Assembly (NCBI GenBank): GCA_009602735.1
Contig: WELA01010110.1
Location: 218,040 to 238,163 of the forward strand
DNA from: Mesotaenium endlicherianum
Taxonomy: Eukaryota > Streptophyta > Zygnematophyceae > Zygnematales > Mesotaeniaceae
DNA length: 20,124 nt
Direction: 5' to 3'
Positions within the stretch are counted from its first letter, which is position 1, and every line of letters starts with the position of its first letter. The notes beneath the pieces are model-generated. The model ran no database searches. It was not told where the DNA came from and worked only from the letters and a program-made list of their open reading frames with translations. Of this stretch, positions 1-9,912 are shown piece after piece. A program made the translations under genes and the position numbers.

Positions 1-1037
1 GCTGCGCCAGCAGCGGCCATTCTGGCCTGCTGCGCACGCGCGCAGCCACTCGGCAACCGCTCCGCAGTCGGGCGCGCGAGCCGCGAGCACACGCTCGTAG
101 CACCGGCCAGTCGGCCCGTTGTTCCGCAGAAGCGCGCCGAGCCAGACCAGGGACGCCGAACGGAGGAGGCACCGCGGCTGCTCCGTTCCTTCCGCATCTT
201 AGAGCCCTCCACGACCTCAGCAGAGCCGACGCAACATGCGCTCGCTTCGCCTATGACGACGGTGCAGCTCAGCGCCGAGGTCATCTCTCTCGCACTGCAC
301 CGCATGCCGACGGTTTCCTTCGCAGAGCTCGGCGTCTCCATAGAGGCAACGAGGCAGGCCGCTCAGCTGACGCTCCAGTCGCGCAGAGCCACGCTGCGCA
401 CCGTCGCCAGGAGGCCGACGGCCGATGCCGCCACCGCGGTGCGATCCGCTTTTGTGCGCCCTGCGCATGAGCGCAGGATGATCAGCACTCCTAACGCCGC
501 GTTTTTGGATAATTCGCAGGCGATCGTGCTCGTCAACACCCAGGCGCCGCAGCGCATCATGTTCAACACAGGCGCGCAGCCGGTTCTCATCAGCCTCCGC
601 TACTTCTGTCAGCTGGGACTCTCTTCCGCCGACTTGGAGGACTCTCCGACGCGCATTAACACCGCCGCCGGCACGTCCGAGACCGTCGCCGGCCGCACGA
701 GGTTGGCGCTACACTTCACTCTGCACCCAGGCACGGCAGACGAGACAACCATCCATCGGCACGCACTCGTCACTCCTTCCAAGTCCTTCGATGTGCTCCT
801 AGGGCAGGACGTGCTCTTTCCCATTGGCGCCGCGGTCAACAACTGGGCGGAGCGCGTATTCTATCGTCCGGACTGGAGAACAGGGGGGACGCGCACCGCA
901 TCCTTGCCCCTTGACATTGTCGATCGCCGTCCAGCAGTGTCCGCTCTTTATGGCCTCATGGGGCTGGGCGATGGCCGGCCAGTGGTCAAGACCGATAAGG
1001 ACGGGCCCGAGGACGAGGAGATCTCTGTGGGGGTGGA
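1..1037 (+). pseudogene. Gag-Pol 5' segment with retropepsin-like protease (interrupted)
   Basis: Frame 1 is open from the first base, so the ATG at 253 is probably internal and the protein begins upstream. The first 160 or so codons are Arg/Ala/Pro-rich and look disordered. The part around 496-890 resembles a retroviral-type aspartic protease: a strand ending in MFNTGAQPVLIS (about 559-594), a middle region, and a DVLLGQDVLFPIGAAVN segment (about 790-840) like the family's conserved hydrophobic-Gly motif. The catalytic DTGA-type motif reads NTGA because codon 565-567 is AAC where GAC is expected, so this copy should be inactive. The frame is cut at 1037/1038 by the nested element and ends at a TAA inside its LTR (1078-1080). 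The same frame resumes at 7272. No CCHC zinc knuckle is visible here. The protease call rests on two motifs and is moderate. Confidence 0.6.
1033..1037. repeat. Target-site duplication, left copy
   Basis: GTGGA lies directly before the TGAAATG terminus of the left LTR. It is identical to 7267-7271, directly after the other end of the element. A 5-bp duplication is typical of LTR-retrotransposon integration. Confidence 0.95.
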
Positions 1038-2295
1038 TGAAATGAATCTTGCTTATTCAAGATTAATATATTTCATTTAAATATATAAGATCAGAGATAG
1101 GTGGAAGCGTGTGAAATCAGGGAGCGATCGTCGCCCTTATTAGAATTCCGTTTACTCATCTACACCTCTTGACTCACTTACCGTAGTGTGCCATAGTTGC
1201 ACACTAACACGAGGCACAAGTAAGAGGCGAGCTTGAGGACTTGAGCTTCTCCTTTAGAAACTCACGGCCTCTTGCCTACCAGGCATGCAAGCATGTATAG
1301 CACATTCACAACATCAGGGGACTGAATGGCAAAGGCGCTCTCATTCAGATGACCATAATGTAGCTCAAACACATCCCACTGACTTAGGTGCAAACCATGG
1401 AATCTGTCCGCTGTGTGACCCCGAAATGTCAGAGGGCATAACTCTGTCAATACTACTCCAAATTGAGCAAACTCAACGGCAACGGATGCATCTTGACAAG
1501 AACCTTTTGAAAAGTTATAGTTCGCTCCATTTAGAGCGCAAACAAAGCAGCCATGGCAATTTCCGTGAAGGCTGGTCATTAGAACGAACCCAAAAAGTGC
1601 ACACATTACTTGCAAGTAGAAATCCAACTGTAAAGCCTACTGTCCAGAATGAGGGACCACGAGATCCCAGCCTGCTATGTACCTAGTGACCACCTTGTTG
1701 ACCACGGCGCAAGGTGCGCCGTTTCGTGGGAAACCCGTTCAGTTGGGACCCACGGATCTAGGTATAACGACCATATTAATTGGTCGGTTGACTGAAGTCC
1801 TAACTGTTCAGTTGACTGACGACGGCTCCGCCTACCCAGGAGTTAACCACACTGGTAGGACATCGGTTTACCGAATCTCAGTCGACCTCCCGACTTTCAG
1901 TATACTACGGTCACATGTGCCAATCTACAAATAACAATCTAAATGAATATGTCTATCCTCAGCGTACTGAAGCTAAGTATATTGACTAATATCAAGCGAG
2001 CTTACTATATGTCAACCTACTGATATTATATCCTATATATAACTGATATATAAATCTCAGCAAACTACACTATGATATAAAAGTCATCCTGCTGACCTTT
2101 CAACAAAGTCAGCAGACTACACTATGGTACAAAAGTCATCCTGCTGACCTTTTTGACAAAGTAGTTAAACTCGCATTACATCGACATACATTCATTTAGA
2201 TGAACTCGCACATGCGAGTATATAGACATAATACTTATTTAGTGTTATGTTTATATATGCAATTAATTAAATAAATAATAAATTGATTCATTACA
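1038..2295 (-). repeat. Left LTR (3' LTR) of the nested element
   Basis: On the + strand it runs from TGAAATGAATC to GATTCATTACA, giving TG...CA termini that are imperfect inverted repeats of each other. It matches 6008-7266 with about 3% hand-counted divergence. It contains an AT-rich TATA-bearing zone, an imperfect 52/53-bp tandem duplication and several short palindromes (for example 2204-2219). ORFs of 85 codons (+) and 121 codons (-) fall inside it. The 121-codon one is broken in the other LTR, so I do not treat either as a gene. Confidence 0.95.
2058..2162. repeat. Tandem duplication of about 52 bp within the LTR
   Basis: Two imperfect units, 2058-2109 and 2110-2162, both contain the core ACTACACTATG and AAGTCATCCTGCTGACC. 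The same duplication occurs in the other LTR at 7028-7080 and 7081-7133, so it predates this insertion. Repeated units like this in LTRs can be regulatory, but nothing here shows that. Confidence 0.85.
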
Positions 2296-2308
2296 ATCTC
2301 CCCAACTT
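2296..2308 (-). promoter_or_regulatory. Polypurine tract of the nested element
   Basis: Minus strand AAGTTGGGGAGAT directly abuts the TGTAATG start of the 3' LTR (left repeat). Polypurine tracts prime plus-strand DNA synthesis and sit exactly here in LTR elements. Confidence 0.85.
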
Positions 2309-2313
2309 AAATC

Positions 2314-2330
2314 GTTGTCGCCTCGACAAC
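2314..2330. repeat. Hairpin next to the polypurine tract
   Basis: GTTGTCG, loop CCT, CGACAAC: a perfect 7-bp stem. It follows CCCAACTTAAATC, and the same arrangement recurs at 3261-3290. Confidence 0.7.
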
Positions 2331-3068
2331 ACTCAGCGTGTGATACTTTTATTTGATTATACACTTCAGTCAACTAGGTGAAGCAAAGCAAGCAAACAAA
2401 ACATGAGCGTGATATATTCACCTACCCAGTGCAAGTAAAAATCAATCACAACAAATTGTCATGCAAGCAACCATCTGACTTCACAGTCATTAACTGAAGA
2501 CATGCATGGACTTACCCCTACTCACAATAGTCCTTCCGGTTGAAAGACATAATGGAGCACCTCACACCATGCAAACCACACCCAAATCGAACAGCCTCCT
2601 TTCGAGGTCAAACAATGAAAGAATGTATTTAAGGCTCAGCCAACTGAACTAAGCCTATTCTCCTTCTCTTGGTCTTCAATTCCTGCCGTGCTCACTCACA
2701 CCTTGAAAGCTCCTCACAAGCAATTTCTTGTGACTTAGGTACCTGCTCAAAATTCAGCGTACTGAAGGAAAAGGGAGACCAACTGGTTTGATGGCATTGA
2801 ATGCCTCCACAAGATGAGTAACATCAGGTTAATGAGTCAATGAAAAATTTAAATTTTAACCACATTTTCAGAACACTCTGAGTTCAAAGAAACATATGGT
2901 TTTGAGCAATATGCTGGTCACCTCAAGCAGTTCTCTGATGTGCCATGCATCATTGCTACCCAATCCAACTTATGGCAATGTACTTACTCAATTAGTACGT
3001 ACACTTGCTCCAACAGTGTACTGCAACTCACAGTTTACACCAGTCAGTCACTGATGCTCCTGATATCA

Positions 3069-3212
3069 ATGCAGTACATACATAGGACGTGGCAGTGTAT
3101 GACTCAGTTAGTACATACACTTGCTGCTGAGTATGCAGGTATGCAGTACATACATAGGACGTGGCAGTGTATGACTCAGTTAGTACATACACTTGCTGCT
3201 GAGTATGCAGGT
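3069..3212. repeat. Exact 72-bp tandem duplication
   Basis: Units 3069-3140 and 3141-3212 are identical by eye (each begins ATGCAGTACATACATAGG). A diverged third copy may precede them around 2972-3020, sharing CTCAATTAGTACGTACACTTGCT. The length is divisible by three, but the reading frame through it (2940-3302, 120 codons) resembles no known protein. Confidence 0.9.
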
Positions 3213-3271
3213 AAGCACAGCTTACTGAATACTCCTAACACACATCCCATCTCCCTCTTCCCAACTTTAAT

Positions 3272-3290
3272 AGCTGTCGACCCGACAGCT
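3272..3290. repeat. Second hairpin after a polypurine-like copy
   Basis: AGCTGTCG, loop ACC, CGACAGCT: a perfect 8-bp stem. It follows CCCAACTTTAAT, closely matching the context of the hairpin at 2314-2330. Upstream, CATCTCCCTCTTCCC gives a second purine-rich run on the minus strand. Confidence 0.7.
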
Positions 3291-3446
3291 TTAACCACAT
3301 AAGCACACCAAAAATTGCCTACAACTCCGCATCATAGGAACCACACAGAGTGACAGTCACAGAGGATTGCGGAGGTACGAGTGGGTGGAGGAGAAACAAC
3401 AAAGGAATACCGAGAGAGAACACAAAGTGCAAACACCCGAATAAGC

Positions 3447-3486
3447 AAAAAAAAAAAAAAAAAAGTCCCCCCCCAAAAAAAAAAAA
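3447..3486. repeat. Homopolymer block A18-GT-C8-A12
   Basis: An 18-base A run, then GT, eight C and twelve A. It is simple-sequence expansion and a likely site of sequencing or assembly error. Confidence 0.9.
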
Positions 3487-5994
3487 GTCCATTTTTCAGG
3501 GTTGGAGCAACGCCCAGAGTGGCATAGGGAAGAGTGTACTCCCATTCAGACCCTCTCACCATAAATCTCTATCCATGAATAACCCAAACTCAAGCCAGCG
3601 TATTACATCCCTCCATTCGAGAGTGTAGAAAGCTTGCTATGAGATGAAGACAACCGGCCCTATTAGCAAGTTTATCCACACCAAGAAGTAGCTCAGTTAG
3701 CTGAGTCTACCAATGCTTACATACAATGACTCATACTGGTCATTCCTAGCAAGACATACACCAAAATGACAACCACCCAATGGTGAGAGTCAACAATCAA
3801 AGAGAAGAGGGACCAGAAACAACCAACTGTATCATAGTTCTGATGTTTCAAGATACTCCCTCCTTCAGGCCTTACTTCCTGAAGTTGCCCGGAGGACAGG
3901 TGGGGAAGCGTCACGTGGCAGCGTCCAGCATGCCAACTCCTCGGCCTCTCTTAACCTGTATGCACCATCGCTTCACACTCTGCTTGCTGGTCTCAGTCTG
4001 TTGAACAGACAACAAACAAGTGTGTAAGTTGCCTTCAATGAGCTTAAGCTACGCGTGGCAAACACCACACCCTAGCTGCATCAGTCTACTCAAGATCTGA
4101 TGACTCCATCTTACATAGTTCCCGGGAGGGTAAGGCAAACATTGGGATCACAAAGACTCAACCAATGACAATGGGCAAACGCAGTATAGCTCAAAACCGA
4201 GTTCCTCTCTAAAGGCACATACATGGCACCTATTGTAATTGCAGCAAGCACCTAGCAAGCCAATGACAACAGCGTGCATAGATCCCTAGTAAGACTTTCG
4301 CACTGTAACCCCAAGCTAGCAAGAAGAATGTTTGTGCATCGGACTGAACAAGATCATTCAAGCCATGCATTGCGAGAACGTCTATAATGTCGATGGTCTC
4401 TTCTGTCTTTACTTAGGTGTGCATAGTGAATCTATTACAGCAGGGCCCATTTTACACCTGCTCTACGGTGTGCTAACGGCGATCCACTACCTCTAGCACC
4501 CGGGATGCAAATTCCATGCACCTGACGCATATACAAATGCATCTTGCATGCTACCTAGCATGCGCCTCTAGCAAGCTCAGTTCGCTGCGAGGCTGGCAGA
4601 AACTTAGCACGCTGCTAATATGCCCTGATCGTCCCTATGACGAAGACACAAACCTCCTTACACTTGACCAAGTGTACAGGTGGCATCCAAAAACAAATAG
4701 CCAACTGGACCTAAGGCAAGTAGTCAAACCCCCTCTAGTATCCACGTTGACTTTCCATGCGTCAGTCAACACACCGTACTGACCTAAGTCTCGATATGCT
4801 CATCTTATCTGATTATCTCGCTAGCTCTGACGAGCCACAATCCCACAGTAAGACATGTCACGCACCAATCATGGCGACACCTAGAGCTCGTTCAGCTCAA
4901 GCACTCAAGTACTCATTGACCGCGGCTGCTCTCAGACACTTAACCTTTAATAAGTCATGCAAACTAAAGAGAGTTGAAGGAAAATCCTTGCGTTCATAAA
5001 CCCAAGCCCTTAAACCCTTTAACCACTTTAGGTCAAATAATCCAGCAGACTGACTTTACCTAAGTCAACAATCACATAAGATCCGCATCCAAAAACTCTG
5101 CACACTGACTAGACTTATCTCAAGCTTAAACTCCAAGCTCCTACGATCCCATCAAGTACCACCAAAGCACCGTCTCACACATAGCATTCAAGCACAAGGC
5201 ACATACCCTAAACCTTCCAGCCCACGTCAAAGTGGCAAACGAGAGGAGCACACAATGTCACAGCCATGGTTGGGAGTAGAGGGTATCTGTAGGATGCCAT
5301 TGTTGCTGTGGAAGCCTCTTCTCAAAGAAGTTGCAGCATGCCGAAGCTTGTGGACGACGTAGTGCGCTTGGACCGTGGCGACGAAAACCTGTCGTAATTC
5401 ATACTTGGAAACTTAAGTTAGTAAATCATGTGTGCACGCACTGTCTCATTTTCTCAACACATGCAGCCATACCCAAGCTTCCTCAACCTAGCTACCACAC
5501 ATGTAATGAGAGAGGTACGTCTCTTGCAAAGCAACTAGCTTAAACCCAAAGCGATAGCACAACAGACTGACAAGTCCTCTAGCACCGCTAGAGTGCACAC
5601 CCCTCTCTATACTAGCCGTGGATTGCATATAACAACACACAACGACTATGATCAAGTGAGGTAAATGAGTCACATCCAGCTTGCTATGATGCAACTCCCT
5701 TGAGGCTACCCTTGATGCTTGCAGACACCTCTTCCATCAAGCCTCCAGTTTAGGCTTCCCGTTGCATGGATCTGTACACAAGAGGCTAGGAAAGTCAAGT
5801 TAGTATGCCGCATAGTACATTGAGCCTAGAGACACACTAGGTGAGCAAGTGGAAGGATCGTGGACAGGATGTGCAATGCTCTACATCATACACTTCCCAA
5901 GCTCCACCTAGACTCATCATACCACATAAGTAAGCCTCACACACTTACCTCATGAGACAAAGAAGACGAGCACGGACATTCAAGAAAGGACTTA

Positions 5995-6006
5995 GCTCCG
6001 ATACCA
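5995..6006 (-). promoter_or_regulatory. Primer binding site (initiator tRNA-Met type) of the nested element
   Basis: Minus strand TGGTATCGGAGC begins one base after the end of the 5' LTR. It differs at one position from TGGTATCAGAGC, the usual plant-element site complementary to the initiator tRNA-Met 3' end. This fixes the element's orientation. Confidence 0.85.
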
Positions 6007-6007
6007 C

Positions 6008-7266
6008 TGAAATGAATCTTGCTTATTCAAGATTAATATATTTCATTTAAATAAATAAGGTCAGAGATAGGTGGAAGCGTGTGAAATCAGGGAGCGATCG
6101 TCGCCCTTATTAGAATTCCGTTTACTCATCTACACCTCTTGACTCACTTACCGTAGTGTGCCATAGTTGCACACTAACACGAGGCACAAGTAAGAGGCGA
6201 GCTTGAGGACTTGAGCTTCTCCTTTAGAAACTCACGGCCTCTTGCCTACCAGGCATGCAAGCATGTATAGCACATTCACAACATCAGGGGACTGAATGGC
6301 AAAGGCGCTCTCATTCAGATGACCATAATGTAGCTCAAACACATCCCACTGACTTAGGTGCAAACCATGGAATCTGTCCGCTGTGTGACCCCCAAATGTC
6401 AGAGGGCATAGCTCTGTCAATACTACTCCAAATTGAGCAAACTTAACGGCAACGGATGCATCTTGACAATAACTTTCCGAAAAGTCTTAGTTCGCTCCAT
6501 TTAGAGCGCAAACAAAGCAGCCATGGCAATTTCCGTGAAGGCTGGTCATTAGAACGAACCCAAAAAGTGCACACATCACTTGCAAGTAGAAATCCGACTG
6601 TAAAGCCTACTGTCCAGAATGAGAGACCACGAGATCCCAGCCTGCTATGTACCTTGTGACCACCTGGTTGACCATGGCGCAAGGTGCGCCGTTTCGTGGG
6701 AAACCCGTTCAGTTGGGACCCACGGATCTAGGTATAACGACCATATTAATTGGTCGGTTGACTGAAGTCCTAACTGTTCAGTTGACTGACGACGGCTCCG
6801 CCTACCCAGGAGTTAACCACACTGGTAGGACATCGGCTTACCGAATCTCAGTTACCCTCCCGACTTTCAGTATACTACGATCACGTGTGCCAATCTACAA
6901 ATAACAATCTAAATGAATATGTCTATCCTCAGCGTACTGAAGCTAAGTATATTGACTAATATCAAGCGAGCTTACTGTATGTCAACCTACTGATATTACA
7001 TCCTATATATAACTGATATATAAATCTCAGCAAACTACACTATGATACAAAAGTCATCGTGCTGACCTTTTCAACAAAGTCAGCAAACTACACTATGGTA
7101 CAAAAGTCATCCTGCTAACCTTTTTGACAAAGTAAGTGAACTCGCACTACATCGACATACATTCATTTAGATGAACTCGCACATGTGAGTATATAGACAT
7201 AATACTTATCTAGTGTTATGTTTATATATGCAATTAATTAAATAAATAATGAACTTATTCATTACA
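6008..7266 (-). repeat. Right LTR (5' LTR) of the nested element
   Basis: It is the partner of 1038-2295 and is one base longer because of an indel in a T run near 7070. It begins TGAAATGAATC and ends ATTCATTACA on the + strand. An ATG at 7249-7251 near its edge lies in frame with the host methyltransferase ORF, so the LTR supplies a possible start codon to the downstream host fragment. Confidence 0.95.
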
Positions 7267-7271
7267 GTGGA
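7267..7271. repeat. Target-site duplication, right copy
   Basis: GTGGA follows the ATTCATTACA end of the right LTR and matches 1033-1037. Deleting 1038-7271 removes 6234 bases, a multiple of three, and restores the host codons ...GTG GAC CTG CTC GAG... in frame 1. Confidence 0.95.
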
Positions 7272-9912
7272 CCTGCTCGAGCCACAGGACGAGGAGCCGG
7301 ACCTACCTAATGCCGAGCTCCACCTCACGCCGCAGCAGCAGGCGGATGTCCTGGCAGCCCAGGCCAGGGAGCAGATCCGCATCGACACTCCCCACAGCGC
7401 GATGATGCGGCAGATGGCGGACGATGCCACTGAGGCCCTCGCCACGGCCAGCACAGCCATCGCTGCTGCCGCCCTTGCTCGCGGTGCGGCCGCAGTGCCT
7501 ACGGCTCATCAGGGGGTCTCGGCGTCTCGCGGCGAGCCGTCCGCGAGGACCGACGTCCGCGTTCGCCACGACGTGCCTGTTGGCGTGGCCATTCAGTACA
7601 GTATGGACTCTCAGCCGCCCCCTCACAACGCCTCGCATCAGACCGGCGAGACCTGGCCTCGCACCACGGCATCCGAAGACGAGGCCATGCGGCAGGCAGC
7701 TTATCCTGGCAGATCCGACAACCAGTCCCTCAAGAGTGAAGAGGAGACACAATGGGAGCGACTGCCAGAGGCATCTGTCGAGGTACTCAGCGCGGAGCCC
7801 CCGCCAGCTGCGCCTACGGCACGCAGGCAGCGCGCACCTACTGGTCCGCCCGGCTTCAGCGCACCCAGCCAGCCCAAGACACACGACTGGCCCAGCAGGG
7901 CTCGCAACGACGCCGCTGGACCCAGCCGTCCAGTGTCACACGACTGCTCGACGAGCCACGAGTGTCGCCGCATCGCGCATTTGTTTGCGACGAGCCGGGC
8001 TGCCGCGGCCTCCTCTAGCGCTGGCACACACTCCATACAGCAGCCAGCGCTCAGGCTCAGCGTTCGCGAGCCACCCCGCACGACCCCTTCTATCTGCGCC
8101 CATCTGACCTACGCACATCGCACTAGGCCGACCATCGAGCCCGCTCGAAAGACCACTCCTCTCCGCGAGACGAGCCGCTCCCGATCGCTCACACCCCTTT
8201 GCGAGACGCAAGAGGTGACTCCCCTCCGCGAGACGCGCGCCCGCTCCATCACGCCGCCCGCTCAGCCCGGCACCCCCGCAATGGGGTGTCGCCCTCTTCC
8301 GACTCCTATCTGCGTTGACGCTCTAGACGAGCGGCCCGGCGGCATCGTCCTCATCGAGCTCTTCGCCGACATCGCCACCGGGTTGCTCGTGACCTTACAA
8401 ACCGGCATCCCAGTGCGCCGCTACATCTACGTCGATCCCGATCCTGAGGCCCAGCAGGTGGCCCGTCTGCAGATGGCGTTGTGCCACGAGCGATTCCTAG
8501 ACCTCCTTCCCGCGCGCGCATTCCGCCGCGCTCAGACAGACTGGCCCATGGACATCCGCGACATCACCGTCGAGCATGTCACCCGCCTTGGGCCCATTGA
8601 CCTCGTCATCGCCGGTTGGGAGTGCCAGGGCTTCTCCAGAGCCGGGCGTGGCAGGGCGCTCAGCAATCCCCGCACGGCCCTCTTCTGGCACTTGCTCCGC
8701 GTCCTCAACATTGTTGAGGATCGCCAGCCGCCGCACACACTCGCGTGGGTCCTGGAGAACGTGGCCGCGCGCCACGATCACCGACCCGATGTTAGCGCCG
8801 ACTTTGCTCTTTGCAGCAGCTACGTCGGCCGCGAGGCCGTCATCGACGCTGCCCAGATTGGTTCCTTCGCGCACCGCGTTCGCGCCTACTTCACGAACCT
8901 GGCGATGCCAGGTACTCTCGAGGCGTTGGCCGCCTCTCATCAACGTCACCCACGAACCGTCAACTCCATCCTCAATGCCCCTCGTCTGGCCTAGCGCGTG
9001 ACTGCACTACCACATCCCTCCATGGCGCAGTGTGAGGTCGTGCATGACGTCACTCGCGCACTGCCGACTTTTGTCAGCCGCTACGACAGCGACGCCTTCG
9101 TCGAAGATCAGCGCGGGATGGTCATCGACCTGGAGACTGGCATGTTTGACAGGCCGCGCCCTGCGGAGATGGAGCGTGCCATGGGCTTCCCGCCGCATCT
9201 CACACAGGTGAACGGTCTCACTGAGGTGAACCGCATTCGCCTCTTGGGGCAGGCGATCGACGCCAACGTCCTCACATGGCTTCTCCTGCAGACGCAGGCC
9301 TTGGCACCTCTCTATGCCGCAGCCCGGCATCCCGAGCTGCCTCGGCCTGCCCACGATATGGACGATGACTCCACCGACGTTGACAATCAGGCCCCGCCCG
9401 GCACGACGTGGCATCCTCAGCGAGCAAGGCCTGCACCGCAAGCGCGCGCGCGCCCCCCCTCCCCACCACCGCGCAGGGAGGACTCTTGTTCGCTGGGGGG
9501 GGGACGACGGAGAGAGGAGTCCTCACAGCGACCCAGGGAGTCCCGGTCACCCACGGAGTCCCGGTCACCCTTTCTTTTTCCTCGCCCGCAGGCAGACGGT
9601 GCCAGGCAGCTGGCCGCAGCTGCCACGGTGCAGGTACCCGCGGGAGGCCGAGCGCCAACCGCTGCAAGGCAGGTGACACCTGCAGCACCACAGTCTACCC
9701 CAGCGGCAAGACAGGAGACTCCGGCTGCAGGCCAGGCAACGCCACCAGCTCCACCGACATGGAAGCTGGGGGGGACACTCACCAAGGCGCAGGCTGCACA
9801 GTTGACGGCACTGCTGGACGGGAGGCGCAGCACCAGCTTTGCCAGCGGCATGCACGATCTCGGGCGCTACAGGGTGGACCCCATGCGGATTACTCTCACG
9901 TCGCAGGAGCCC
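7272..9912 (+). pseudogene. Retrotransposon-encoded C5-cytosine DNA methyltransferase with disordered linkers (one in-frame stop)
   Basis: Frame 1, continuing the protease ORF. About 350 codons of Pro/Arg/Ser/Thr-rich linker with repeated TPLRET units (8155-8250) precede a compact methyltransferase. Motif I reads ELFADIATGLL (from 8347; a Gly of the usual F-G-G cofactor loop is Asp). The motif II region is YIYVDPDP (8422). Motif IV is GWECQGFSRAG with the catalytic Cys at 8623-8625, but Glu replaces the usual Pro before it. Motif VI is WVLENV (8746), motif VIII QIGSFAHRVRAYFTNL (8854), then RPRPAEMERAMGFP (about 9151), and motif X LLGQAIDANVLTWLL (about 9241). Such enzymes transfer methyl from S-adenosylmethionine to cytosine C5. 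Order I to X is canonical and the target-recognition part is short. A TAG at 8992-8994 splits the domain between VIII and IX. A second low-complexity linker follows, up to a frameshift near 9913. Without the nested element this frame joins 1037 directly. Confidence 0.85.
9537..9572. repeat. Two 18-bp tandem units encoding an Arg/Ser/Pro repeat
   Basis: GGAGTCCCGGTCACCCAC is followed by a copy differing in the last two bases, encoding ESRSPT then ESRSPF in the methyltransferase-integrase linker. Confidence 0.8.

Larger units (their letters stand above)
2309..5990. other. Internal region of the nested element, no protein-sized gene seen
   Basis: About 3.7 kb with only short ORFs on both strands, none with recognisable retroelement motifs. 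It holds an exact 72-bp tandem duplication (3069-3212), two related hairpins (2314-2330, 3272-3290) and an A/C homopolymer block (3447-3486). Internal non-coding sequence of this size between good LTRs is the usual form of a large retrotransposon derivative. Confidence 0.75.
1038..7266 (-). mobile_element. Nested non-autonomous LTR retrotransposon (LARD-like)
   Basis: Two direct repeats of 1258 and 1259 bp bound a 3.7-kb internal region and are flanked by the GTGGA duplication. Orientation is minus: next to the right LTR the minus strand reads TGGTATCGGAGC (a primer site like the initiator tRNA-Met 3' end), and next to the left LTR it reads AAGTTGGGGAGAT (a polypurine tract). The right repeat is therefore the 5' LTR and the left the 3' LTR. 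The longest ORFs inside are about 120 codons, with no Gag, protease, reverse transcriptase or integrase motif, so movement would depend on proteins supplied in trans. Superfamily cannot be set without coding sequence. Hand comparison of the LTRs gives roughly 35-40 substitutions and one 1-bp indel, about 3%, so insertion was neither very recent nor ancient. Confidence 0.93.

Noticed and set aside
1262..1627. 121-codon minus-strand ORF in the left LTR, sense to the element
   Set aside because: The equivalent ORF in the right LTR is cut to 62 codons and no family resemblance is seen.
1677..1934. 85-codon + strand ORF conserved at 6647-6904
   Set aside because: It is conserved only because both copies lie in LTRs about 3% different; it is antisense to the element and has no known motif.
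3687..3706. AGTAGCTCAGTTAGCTGAG resembles a tRNA D-arm
   Set aside because: No acceptor stem, anticodon arm or T-loop at the needed spacing.
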